Below, piece after piece: positions 53,566-63,033 of a DNA stretch of 64,000 nt (positions are counted from its first letter, which is position 1; each line of letters starts with the position of its first letter). The stretch lies in assembly GCA_027924645.1 (NCBI GenBank), contig BSBN01001750.1, positions 124,001-188,000 on the forward strand, written 5' to 3'. The DNA comes from Cunninghamia lanceolata (lineage: Eukaryota; Streptophyta; Pinopsida; Cupressales; Cupressaceae). The notes under the pieces were generated by a model. The model did not search any database and had not been told where the DNA came from. It worked only from the letters and a program-made list of their open reading frames with translations. The position numbers were made by a program, and so were the translations under genes.

Positions 53566-55469
53566 GTTTCAAGCGAGGATGATCCGTCCTCTCTTGGAAA
53601 CTCGGTTCTAACCTCATCAGCTCCTGATGAATCAATATGTGCATCAGAGTTGCGAACCGGGGAATCTGGCTCTGAATCTATGTGGATAGGAGAAGTAATC
53701 GGTGAAGAAGATGGAGGAACATGATCTGAAGGTAACGCTTCAACATGCAGCGTTGTTTCAACAGTAACTTCTGATTCAACTGGTGGTTGTTCCTGCTGGA
53801 CATGAGCTGGAGACTCATCATTTTTCCTCTTTAACTTAACCATTTTTGTTCCTTCTGGAAGAACACTCATAGCTTTTACCCTTCGTTTCGGCTTGGAAGT
53901 GGAAGGCTCTGATGGTTGCACAATTGGCGGCTCTGCTAACGGAATATCATCCTTCCGCTTATTCTTCAAGAATATCAAACTGTTTTTAACGACTCGACTC
54001 GTTCTTTCTTCAATGGAAGTGCTCTCTTTTACTGACCAATTAATTGGTGGCAACGGTTGCTGCTCAACTTGGTCCCTGAAATACGTGGGAAGTAGAACTT
54101 CACCACTTTCTGTCAAACCCTCTATATCTTTTGATAGGATATCAGACATCTGCTGAAGAGTAAACCTGTTGTAACTGCGTTCTCGCACTTCAAACTCATC
54201 AGCACAATTAGCCCAGAAGTCTTCAACTGCAAACTTGTGTGTACACTTTTGACCAAGATGTGATGCAAAAACACCACGAGGATCATATGAAGACCTCCCG
54301 TCGAAAAACTTGAGACCATATCTGGATGATTCATTACCGATTGCCTTGGCATCTGCCCCAGATCTGCATTTGTAAATACTCATCCCAAGTGGAAAATTGA
54401 AAGCTGCCTTGCGTCTGCTACACAAAAATGTATGAACTTCATAGGCTTGCCTCAAAAATTCCATAAATGCTATTTCATCTGTAGGATATCTCGGCAACAT
54501 GGCTGGCTCTCCTGAGAAGCCATATACTCTGATGTAGGAAAAAGTGGGAAACTGGATAAACCAATCAGCCCATTCTGCCATTGCTATTCTAGCATCTGCT
54601 GAAAACCATATATGCAACTCATTATCCATATCTCGCACTGCATGCATCAAGAATGCATCATTCACCCGCCTGTAATGTCGTTCAGCTTGGGAGATTTCTA
54701 ACTGCGGGAAATGGTGATAAACATGCTGAATACCTAGAGTTCCAACAACATTCAAACCTCTGAATTGACCCTGAAAAGCCATCAAATGCACAAGGTATGA
54801 CATCATGTGGAATTCGTGAGCCCTTTGAAAATCAAGAATTTGTTGGTGGAGACTATCATTGATGAGTGCCGACCAGTCATAGAATTCGGTTCCATCAACA
54901 ATCTGGGACATGATGTAAAACATCCAAGGCTGGAATTTGTTAGCATCTGCTTGACCCGTGATCCGGCTTAGCAAAGTAATCATAATTGCATGTTCCTCCT
55001 TGAACTCTCCACGTCCAACGTTCTTTGGCATGACATTCTGCTTCTCTTTTAACCACCTCTGACCAATCTTTTTTCGGTATTTTTCTTTATCATTGTTCCA
55101 AACCCTCTTGCATTCTTCAATTGAAATAGTTAAGTTTTCTCTCCAAACTAGTATTGTAAAACACTTCTCAATGTCGTTCGGCCTCAGGCTACAGAGCACA
55201 CGTCCGTCTCTTGACTGGATTTCTCTTGTGACCGAATTGTAATGCGTCATGCAAGCAATTACAAACTCGATACTTTGCACCGTGATGGGAAAGGATGCTG
55301 TTGCAAGCAAACCAAAGTGTCCTAGATTCCTGATAGCATTATTTCCTGCATCCTCCAAAGAATGTAAATTGATAACTGGAAATACTTTATGCAAGTTTGT
55401 TTCACAAGTTCTCAGGTAATCGTGAACCAACGCAGTCTTGGGCTTGATTTGTGTTGGAGAGTACTGCAT
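53559..55469 (-). CDS. U3 ORF, N-terminal part (636 codons), unknown protein
   Basis: Long open frame starting MQYSPTQIKPKTALVHDYLR. Residues 1 to about 500 look globular and rich in Trp, His and Tyr (for example FQPWMFYIMSQIVDGTEFYDW; ISQAERHYRRVNDAFLMHAV; ARIAMAEWADWFI). Residues 510-636 are disordered, Pro/Ser/Glu-rich, with basic clusters KPKRRVK (526-532) and KLKRK (545-549) that could be nuclear signals. No catalytic motif or family recognised; it is not gag, pol or a known transposase. A minus-strand TATAAAG lies at about 55964-55970. Confidence 0.65.
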   Translation of the reverse strand: MQYSPTQIKPKTALVHDYLRTCETNLHKVFPVINLHSLEDAGNNAIRNLGHFGLLATASFPITVQSIEFVIACMTHYNSVTREIQSRDGRVLCSLRPNDIEKCFTILVWRENLTISIEECKRVWNNDKEKYRKKIGQRWLKEKQNVMPKNVGRGEFKEEHAIMITLLSRITGQADANKFQPWMFYIMSQIVDGTEFYDWSALINDSLHQQILDFQRAHEFHMMSYLVHLMAFQGQFRGLNVVGTLGIQHVYHHFPQLEISQAERHYRRVNDAFLMHAVRDMDNELHIWFSADARIAMAEWADWFIQFPTFSYIRVYGFSGEPAMLPRYPTDEIAFMEFLRQAYEVHTFLCSRRKAAFNFPLGMSIYKCRSGADAKAIGNESSRYGLKFFDGRSSYDPRGVFASHLGQKCTHKFAVEDFWANCADEFEVRERSYNRFTLQQMSDILSKDIEGLTESGEVLLPTYFRDQVEQQPLPPINWSVKESTSIEERTSRVVKNSLIFLKNKRKDDIPLAEPPIVQPSEPSTSKPKRRVKAMSVLPEGTKMVKLKRKNDESPAHVQQEQPPVESEVTVETTLHVEALPSDHVPPSSSPITSPIHIDSEPDSPVRNSDAHIDSSGADEVRTEFPREDGSSSLETF

Positions 55470-55929
55470 ATTGGAAGATTTGAAAATTGATCGTGAACAC
55501 GCCTATGTCGGAAAATTTTTGGACAAATGACTGAAAATAACTTGCTGATTTCTAGAAAAAAGTAGATTCTGAGCAATAAAGATGGCACATGGGTTTTGTA
55601 GGCAATTCTGTTTTGAAGCAACCCAGATTGTCGGATTTTGAAAAAGCGGAGATTTTCCCGAAAAAGCAGTAAAAAAGCAGATTCCTGAAAAAAGCAAAAC
55701 TTCCAATCTTCAAGAGGATGATATACTGGATGGACCCATCTCGACAAAAACTAAAAAAGCTCCGGTCCAATCTCTGAAAAACGATCCCCTCGAAAAAAGG
55801 ACCTTGAAAAAGCGAGCCTCCCTACTTCCTCAACCCAAAACTATGAAGAACGCTAAAAAAACACTTCGTTTGGGTTTTCGAATATTCGTTGAAAGAAAAA
55901 TAAAAATCTTTCCTCTGGATGCAACCTGC

Positions 55930-55972
55930 AAAAGATAATGAAATAAAGAAGCCAAATGCTTGTCTTTATAGA
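55930..55972 (-). promoter_or_regulatory. Possible promoter and splice acceptor of the U3 ORF
   Basis: On the minus strand GATCTATAAAGACAAGC precedes a T-rich stretch ending CTTTTGCAG at 55930, about 460 bp before the ORF's ATG. This could be a TATA box and a 3' splice site in the leader. Sequence pattern only. Confidence 0.3.
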
Positions 55973-56329
55973 TCTTTAGGGCGAAAAAACAACTTTATTT
56001 GTGAGAGAATAAAACCTGGATCTCATCCATGAAGAAAGCAATTTTTAAAGCACAAATCCAAGTGGATGTCTTCGAATAGGAAGAATCCCTATTTTGTAGC
56101 TGCCTATGGCCTCATTTGCAAAATGACGAAAAATATCTTCTTTTGATGATGTCATCGAACACGCGAGTTGATAGAAATGTTAACCAATTTTTCTTCGTTT
56201 TTGACACTTCTACACTCGTTTTGACTTAAATATGGTCTGTCTCCGACTTTAACAAGGTGGCAAATTATCACCGTTGACTGAAAAAGCTGACTGATCCTGA
56301 CATTTCGAAGACCTAGTAACTGAGATTCC

Positions 56330-57700
56330 ATCCCCAGCCTCAGATTGACGATCTGGCATCATTTGACCAAGTTTGACCCCTTGAAAACTGCCAACGGACG
56401 AAGATCGGGAAACAACTGTCAGAAAACACTAGCAGAGCCGGAAATTTTCTAACTCTGGGCAAGTTGGGCGCCCCAGGTCACCTGGGGCGCCTGGATTCAC
56501 ATGCCTTAGCCATTTTTCTGAAAATTGCAACTTCTTCAATTTCTCGGTTTGAGTGCGTGTTCCGGTGGCTGACCCCTGTTTGGCTGTTGATTTCTACCAA
56601 CTGGGATAAAACTGAGTTTAATGATCTGGCAGATAGGCAGGCCTGATGAAAACTGAGCTAATTGTACTCTCTGTCTGCCTCGGGAAACGCGCTAAACTGA
56701 TCAGTTCTGAACTGGATCGGGCTGACGGAAGGAGATTCACGTTTTTTCGAGGAAAACTTCAAAAATAAACTAACTCTGGTGAGTTTGGGCGCCCCAAGTC
56801 ACCTGGGGCCCCTGGTTTACCATGCCTTAGAAATTTTGTTGAAAAACTCAAATTTTGTACCTTTTCTTGTTTTCCGTGCCCACAACTCCTGTTCGATCTT
56901 CGATTTTGGTTGTCCGGACGACTGTCGAGGCGGGACGGGGGGTGATCTGAGCAGCCTGAACATATTTGTGATGAAATCCCGGCTCTGACTGATGTTTGAC
57001 CAAGTTTGACTCACTAGAAAAGGGGCTGAAGGAAGCATTTTCGACGTTTCTTGAAAAACGTGAAAAAAAAATCTAACACAGGAGAGGTTGGGCGCCCCAA
57101 GTCACCTGGGGCACTTGGTTTCTCCACACTTAGCCATTTTTTCTGATTTTCCAACCTTCATCTGCAACTTGCTCCGTTTTGCGTGTCGACAGCTGTTTCC
57201 AGATGTCGATTACGACGATTCGTCGATCAACTGCCATTGAATGGTGAGTGAATTGCATAGCCTGGATACATCTGATGAATTTTCCAGCTTTTCAGGATCT
57301 GATGATCAAAATGACTGATTTTATGCCCCTCGGAACTAAGCGACAGACACAGTTCTCGCATTTTCTTGAAAACGCGTAAAAATTCTATCTCTGGTGGGAC
57401 TGGGCGCCCCAAGTCACCTAGGGCGCTTGGTTTGCCCAGATTTAGTCATTTTTCGTGAATTCTAGATTTTCACCTCACCTTGGATTGATCCTGCTCCGTT
57501 TTGCGTGCTTTGTCGAGTCGACGACTGTTTGTCGGTTCTGTGTCGTTGGAACAGCGTTGAAGACTCGTCGACGAGCACTGGCAGATGAACTTTCCTCTGT
57601 TGACGACTTCCGAGCTCATGCTTCGCCTTCTGAAAAAGCAGAGATGACCCAGTAGAGAAAACTTGACCTTTTGAAGATTCCGTCTGGACCGCGCTGATTG
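56330..57700. repeat. Four-unit tandem array, about 310 bp per unit
   Basis: Units are anchored on GGGCGCCCCAAGTCACCT at 56466, 56787, 57090 and 57402 (spacing 321, 303, 312). Around each anchor are shared words: CTCTGGTGAGTTTGGGCG-like entry, GCGCCTGG, CCTTAGCCATTTTT, TTTGACCAAGTTTGAC, and TTTCTTGAAAACG. In the first unit the anchor is a perfect palindrome (GGCGCCCCAGGT, one base, ACCTGGGGCGCC). It lies in U3 of the giant LTR. Confidence 0.85.
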
Positions 57701-57905
57701 TGAAGCAAAATCGACCAATGAGAATCAAGCGCGACACCTGAGTCGGAGATTCTATTTTTAGAAAGTTTTGCAAGCATCCATATCTCAAGAAACCTAGAAA
57801 ACCTAATCTGACGTCTATTTTTAGAAATTTTGCTTTTTTGACGAACAATTTTCTAGACTTGTTCAAAATGTCTTAATGAAGCAAAAATTTTGGTTGGGTA
57901 CAACA

Positions 57906-58906
57906 TGTAGCATTCTTTTGTTGTAATAATGTGTCAACCCACCAATTTCATTTATGTATTTATGACAAAATTGACATCTTTGATACTTACAAGTGATACT
58001 ATGACTATCTATAAACATTTTATTAATGAGACTATGGGACAAGGAAAGTTTTCTACTAGGTATACAAATGTTTGATATTGCAAGTGGGCAGGTATTGATG
58101 CTACGGAGGATGATGGATGGTCTTCCTTTTTAGTGTAAATATGCTACATAGTGTGTAAAGCATACTACACAAATGTGTGTTAAAGTCTTTCTGCTGCTCG
58201 TTATGCCAAAAATTCCCATTCATGCTTTACTAGTAAAAGAGGCTATTCTTGGCAAAGGATTGACCTTGCCCTACGTGATGCCCTTCTCATCAACATTTTT
58301 GATCCATTGAGCAGAGTGTTCATTCCCATCTTGAGTTGGCTTCTCGTTTATAGATTGGGTGTACTGCTTGAGAACATTTTTGGTAGGAGTAGTTGCATTT
58401 CCTGTTTTCCAATTTCAGTTTGGTGTGTTAGCTAGGTGGTGTTCATAGTATGGTGTTGTCCCATTTTGGTTTTCCCTTTTTGAGCTTTGATGAGGAGTGA
58501 AGGTGGTGGAATGCTATCAATTTTCCCTCACAATTGATAGGGGGGAGATTGATGGTTGATCTATTGTTCATGGTGATCAATATAGATTGACAGGTGTTGC
58601 TCATAGAGGAATGTGGAGCAAAGTGATCAGGTAATCTTAGGTGGAGATTAACCTGCTAATTATAGGTATAGATTTGATTAACAAGATAGGGTCATTGTGG
58701 TTGAGAAATACATATATTGTTTACACCTCAACCAAGGTATAACTATAGACAGTTAGAGGCATGTTGAGTCAAAGGTACATCAACATGATTGTGTTATGAT
58801 GAAAGGCATAGGTTGATCAGTACCAGTTGCAGAAGTCCAGGTTTGACAGAGTTGTAAGATTAGCTACTAGAGGTTTCCAGATCATCCTGATTATCCCCTT
58901 TTGGAT
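57906..58906 (+). other. Internal 3' region of a plus-strand LTR element
   Basis: About 1 kb before the polypurine tract at 58907. I see no recognisable pol; frames are broken. Its assignment rests on the tract and LTR that follow. Confidence 0.35.
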
Positions 58907-59273
58907 AAGGGGAAGGAGGGGGGTGTTGGATCCTTGTGATCCAAAAGTGTTTTGTTAGTATGCGATGTTAGTTTGATGTGTTAGAAATTAGAACATAGGT
59001 TACAAATATAACCTATAGTTCTATATGTGTTAGTGTTATGTAATGTTAGTTCGGGTGATTGAGCATCAATTGTTAGTAATAAATTAATATAGTTTTATTA
59101 ATTAAGCTCGTAAAATTGTATGAGAATAGATAGTTTGGGTAGTTGCATGGGAGGTTGAAAGGGGAAAGGTTTTACAAGCCATTGTAATCTTTTAAAAAGA
59201 TAATCTCTCATACAATATAGTATTAATGGCGTTCAATCTTTCTTTGTTCAAAATGTGAGTGCTATTTCCCACA
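58907..59273 (+). mobile_element. Polypurine tract and 3' LTR of a plus-strand retrotransposon
   Basis: AAGGGGAAGGAGGGGGG (58907-58923) is a strong polypurine tract, followed by an LTR-like segment starting TGTTGGATCC and ending near TTTCCCACA at 59273 (about 350 bp). No second copy was found in the window, so the right end is a guess from the terminal CA. Confidence 0.55.
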
Positions 59274-59669
59274 TTGCTGATCCCAATGCCTATCAGCACT
59301 AGTTCTTCTGATCAATTCTTATATGCTTTTACATATGTTAATACATATTTTAGGCATAGAAATCTATATCTTACTTGCCTTCACCATATTGCTTGACCTA
59401 GAAGGGACATTGATAGAGAACACAGCAATAATTATTTAGCTTCTCTTCTTATGCAACTTTTTCGTTCTGCATATTTTGCAGCTCTTTACATGTTTCATGA
59501 CTTTGCATACAGGTTTGTTGTTTTCTATTCTCGTTGTGTTGTCACGAAGCCATCTGAAGCCACTAATGGATTCTGATGATCTCTGAATTTAATAGTCTCA
59601 TTTTGGCATCTTAAACATAAATATTGAGATTGTATAAAGCTAATGGTTGCTAACTTTGAAATTATGCAG
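59274..59669 (+). other. MORC long intron, last part
   Basis: No features recognised. It ends in TTATGCAG, the acceptor of the next MORC exon. Confidence 0.6.
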
Positions 59670-59748
59670 CTCTGCTACTCAAAGTGTTGGTCTCCTTTCA
59701 TACACATATTTGAGGTTAACAGGGAAAGATGACACTATTGTGCCAATG
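59670..59748 (+). CDS. MORC-type ATPase, exon after the 30-kb intron
   Basis: A 79-nt exon (ATGCAG acceptor, GTATGT donor) encodes SATQSVGLLSYTYLRLTGKD and DTIVPM. TQSxGLLSYTxLRxTGxDDxxVPM is a hallmark of plant MORC proteins. Its first base completes a Ser codon begun in the exon ending at 29836, so phase and sequence both link them across 29,833 bp. Confidence 0.93.
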
Positions 59749-59824
59749 GTATGTTATGCCAAATACAAACTATATCTTTATGAATGCGAAGGATCTAGTT
59801 TTTCTTACATTTCATTTTTTGTAG

Positions 59825-59959
59825 GTTGATTTTGAACTTCATCCAGATTTGGGAAAGCCAACAATGTTGATTCGCAGCACCAAGGATGATTGGTTGAACA
59901 ACTTGAACACAATCATGCAGTGGTCTCCTTACAAAACAGAAAATGAACTTATGAATCAG
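59825..59959 (+). CDS. MORC-type ATPase, last visible exon
   Basis: A 135-nt exon (TTTGTAG acceptor, GTATAA donor) encodes VDFELHPDLGKPTMLIRSTK, then DDWLNNLNTIMQWSPYKTEN and ELMNQ, the segment before the FxxxGxHGTK motif. Phase matches the previous exon. The following exons were not found up to 64000. Confidence 0.92.
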
Positions 59960-61829
59960 GTATAAGGGTCTGGGATTACATTCGTGATTATGTCATTGGT
60001 CAGTGTCAAACAGCTTTAAGCAAAGTGAAGAGATGGATGCTTTTACAAATTTAATGTTTTTCTTAGATTAAACGCTTAATTAATATCAAGGTTTTTTTTT
60101 TAAAACTTATGAATAAGTCAATAAACTGTTTAATGTTATGCATCATTTATCGGCAAATTTCTAGTCAGTTTCTTATACCCATTGATCCAGGATTCAGTTA
60201 GAGTGATCCATTTTTTGTGTTTTTCTGGAGTAGCATGGAAAATTTAACTAAGAGACATCTGGATTATTTAGAAAATAACCTTTCTTGGGTGTCAAGGACC
60301 TTTGTTTTTTGGTCGATCTTTTAAGATTTTTCCCTACAAAGTTGATATGGAGGAAATTGTTCTGCTCTTTCAAAAGCAGGAGTTTTGTTGTTAGCATGTA
60401 TCTAGGTAGAACGAGCACTACTTTTTTGAATTGTTGACATACTACTATTTCCTGTACAATTAATGCATGCTGCAATGTAGTATGCACAACCAACATCAAC
60501 AAGAGATTGCTATGAAAGAAAATACTCAAGCTCAGAGATGAGGGCCTGAGCATAAACCACCCCTGGAAACTGTTCTTGCTCAAACTTAGAGGAGTTCTCT
60601 CAACCTAGAGAAGCAGCTAGTTAATTATCTTGTTAGTTTATTCTGATTATTGTACCCATAAACTAGGGGAATAATCAATTTTTTAATTAGTTGGTTGAAA
60701 CTACATGGATAACAGATTGTTTTGAATGACTAATTTAGAACTACCAAAATTTATTAGATAAATGAATTTAAAATAAGCAGCTCTGATCTGTAAGCCTACA
60801 CATGTCTTCATGATAGATAATGGAGGGTGATCTGAAATATTTGTACTTTAAATAAGGATATTTTACATCTTTTCTATAAGCCTTTTTTAATTATGAACTT
60901 TGAAAGCCTGAAAACATTTATCTTCAAGCTCGTCTTTGTGAAACACTTATCATGACAATTTTTTAATTGTGTGGATATGAACTGGCTCATAACTTATGAA
61001 TGGGATGAATTATGTGTTGTGAGTCTTGTGACCAGGAGAGAAAAGCATGACAAAACAAAATCATTAAATAGATTTGCAATAGGGAAAGCAAGCAACTCTA
61101 CATGGTATTGGAGAAAGTCATTCTGAATGTATTTACAATTTGTTGCTTTGCTACTCTACAAATTTCCAGATGGTTCTTGTAATGTCCGTTGGAGAAAATA
61201 AGTGACAAAAAGCAGGAGAGGAGACTTGGACGATAAGTTGATTAGGAATATCATAAAGATAATTGTTATGGAGACGTAGACTTACAATTTAGAGGAGATT
61301 TTCTTAAGAAGGGTGGTATACTAGGAGGTCTGAGGCAATTATGGAGAGCATCAAGTAGCTCACTTGTCTTGGATGTGAGAAATAAATTTTCTTACAGCAT
61401 AGAAGACGATAATCTGTACATGTGGGGGACATATGGGGCAACATGATATCTCCTATGCAAAAATTTACGTTTATTATTGTACCCATATATATGGGGCAAA
61501 TATATAATGGCTAAGTTGCCGATCCTGGTACGGGTACGAGGTTTTTTTTTTTGGCTCAGGTACACACACACACAGATATATATATATATATATAACTTGT
61601 AATAATGAAAATTCAAAATACTCATGAATTGAAATTCATAATTCAGTGATTTCAAAGTCATAATTGAATCCAAGTAGCACCATCAAAGCAATAGAAATCA
61701 AGTTCCAATTATGTAATATATGTATTGTTGATTAAAAAAAGCTCCATCTAATGGAGGACTATATAATATTGTAGAGACTATGAGGATATGACCAACCATT
61801 AAAGCTATATCTAATTTATTCAAACCAAA
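59960..61829 (+). other. MORC downstream intron
   Basis: No coding sequence recognised. A compound microsatellite lies at 61562-61596. Confidence 0.5.
61562..61596. repeat. (AC)n-(AT)n microsatellite
   Basis: A run of ACACACACACACAC passes into GATATATATATATATAT, ending at TAACTTG. Simple-sequence repeat. Confidence 0.95.
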
Positions 61830-62180
61830 AACCAATGTTACACTCTATACAAACTATATGTCCTAACAATAACACTTGATAAAAGAATATAGTCATTAAT
61901 ATCAATTAATGGCACAAACCAATTTTGTGTATATCCTATAAGCATTGCAGTACATGAAACCATGTTCTTTTGATGTATTTTGTCAAATAGTTCACTTGCC
62001 TTATGTATGCTTCCATTGTTCCACATTTTGCATACATATGTACCAAGGCATTTGCAGCTACCATGTCAGACAAAAATCCTCTTTACATTCTGATTTGATA
62101 GATTTCCACACCCTATTCTAAAACTCCCATTTTTTCACAGGCTTGGAGGATGCTATAAAATGTTATGGAGATTGGATTTA
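61830..62180 (-). pseudogene. Pentatricopeptide repeat (PPR) pseudogene fragment
   Basis: Minus-strand frames read FYSILQACEKMGVLE, then (after stops) ANALVHMYAKCGTME, and in another frame NGSIHKASELFDKIHQKNMV SCTAMLIGYTQN. These are the PLS-type PPR repeat cores (NALVDMYAKCG, ARELFDKMPxRNVVSWTAMI). Two stops and a frameshift. PPR proteins edit or process organelle RNA. Probably an old retrocopy, since the gene lies alone in an intron. Confidence 0.85.
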
Positions 62181-62356
62181 TACCTCCCAATTGCTTTACT
62201 AAACTATAAGAACAAGATTATCCAAAAAAATTAGATGATATCTCTTTTACATTCCAACTTCATAGTTCTTATCAAAAAATCTATTTTCATTATTTTGGAA
62301 TGCCAAAGCATTAAAATGTTCATTTAAAAACTTTATTTCACTTTTAGTGATAGTTG

Positions 62357-62657
62357 GATAGAAGACCCACCATCAAGGACATAATCTACACTCTTGCCTC
62401 AATTGTGAGGAAGGCAAGCAAACCTACTAGAATTAGGAATACGAGGGAGCTAATTAGGACTATAAAGATTGTGGAATTCACCCAATTGGATGAAAATCCC
62501 AAACATGTGGGATAGAAGACCCACCATCAAGGACATAATCATCTACATTCTTGCCTCAATTGTGAGGAAGGCAAGCAAATCTACTAGAATTAGGAATATG
62601 AGGGAGCTCTTTAGGACTATAAAGATTGTGGGATTCACCCAATTGGATAAGTGTAAA
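62357..62657. repeat. 154-bp tandem duplication with an open frame
   Basis: GATAGAAGACCCACCATCAA at 62357 and 62511 starts two copies about 94 percent alike by eye. Both keep an open plus-strand frame (DRRPTIKDII, LASIVRKASK, TRIRN, RTIKIV, FTQLD). The ORF 62469-62699 is mainly the second copy. I do not recognise the peptide. Confidence 0.8.
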
Positions 62658-62659
62658 AT

Positions 62660-63033
62660 TTTAATCTGGGCAACCAATGTCCTAATGTCAATTCTTTAAC
62701 ACTACAACAATTGTACAATATTTAAAATTCCAAACAATGAAAGCATACATAGACAATTACACCTTCAAATCAATTTTCCATTCCTTGAAAAAACTTACAA
62801 GTAAACCTCGACAAATTGTTCTTGACAGTTGCATGGTATTTTATCACTGTGTTTGATCACAAATAATTTTCTTCTATCTCGTGCCTATCTTTATACTATT
62901 CAACAAAAAATCTAATCTTCAAAAAGCTCCTTATCTCTTTACAAGAGATGATTTGAAAGATAAGTCTAAATCATAAGTGTATATCTACACTTATTAGACT
63001 TAATTAGCTAAATAAAAGACTTCACTTTTTCAC
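62660..63033. other. Non-coding, probable copia 3' flank
   Basis: AT-rich. It lies directly downstream (minus strand) of the copia fragment; an LTR is expected here, but no border could be fixed. TTTCACTTAAGTGAAA at 63030-63045 is a short palindrome. Confidence 0.35.

Larger units (their letters stand above)
51509..57905 (-). mobile_element. Giant 5' LTR (6.4 kb) carrying an ORF in U3
   Basis: Minus-strand start TGTTGTACCCAACCAAAATT at 57905 and end CGCCAACA at 51509, followed by the primer site. The start matches those at 6561, 25200 and 25708; the R-U5 part (51509-51700) matches 3131-3300 and 9487-9600. TATA box at 52173-52185. U3 holds, right to left, a four-unit 310-bp array, a promoter-like box, and a roughly 1,000-codon ORF. 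The partner LTR is not in the window, so the length is inferred from shared family ends. Confidence 0.7.
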
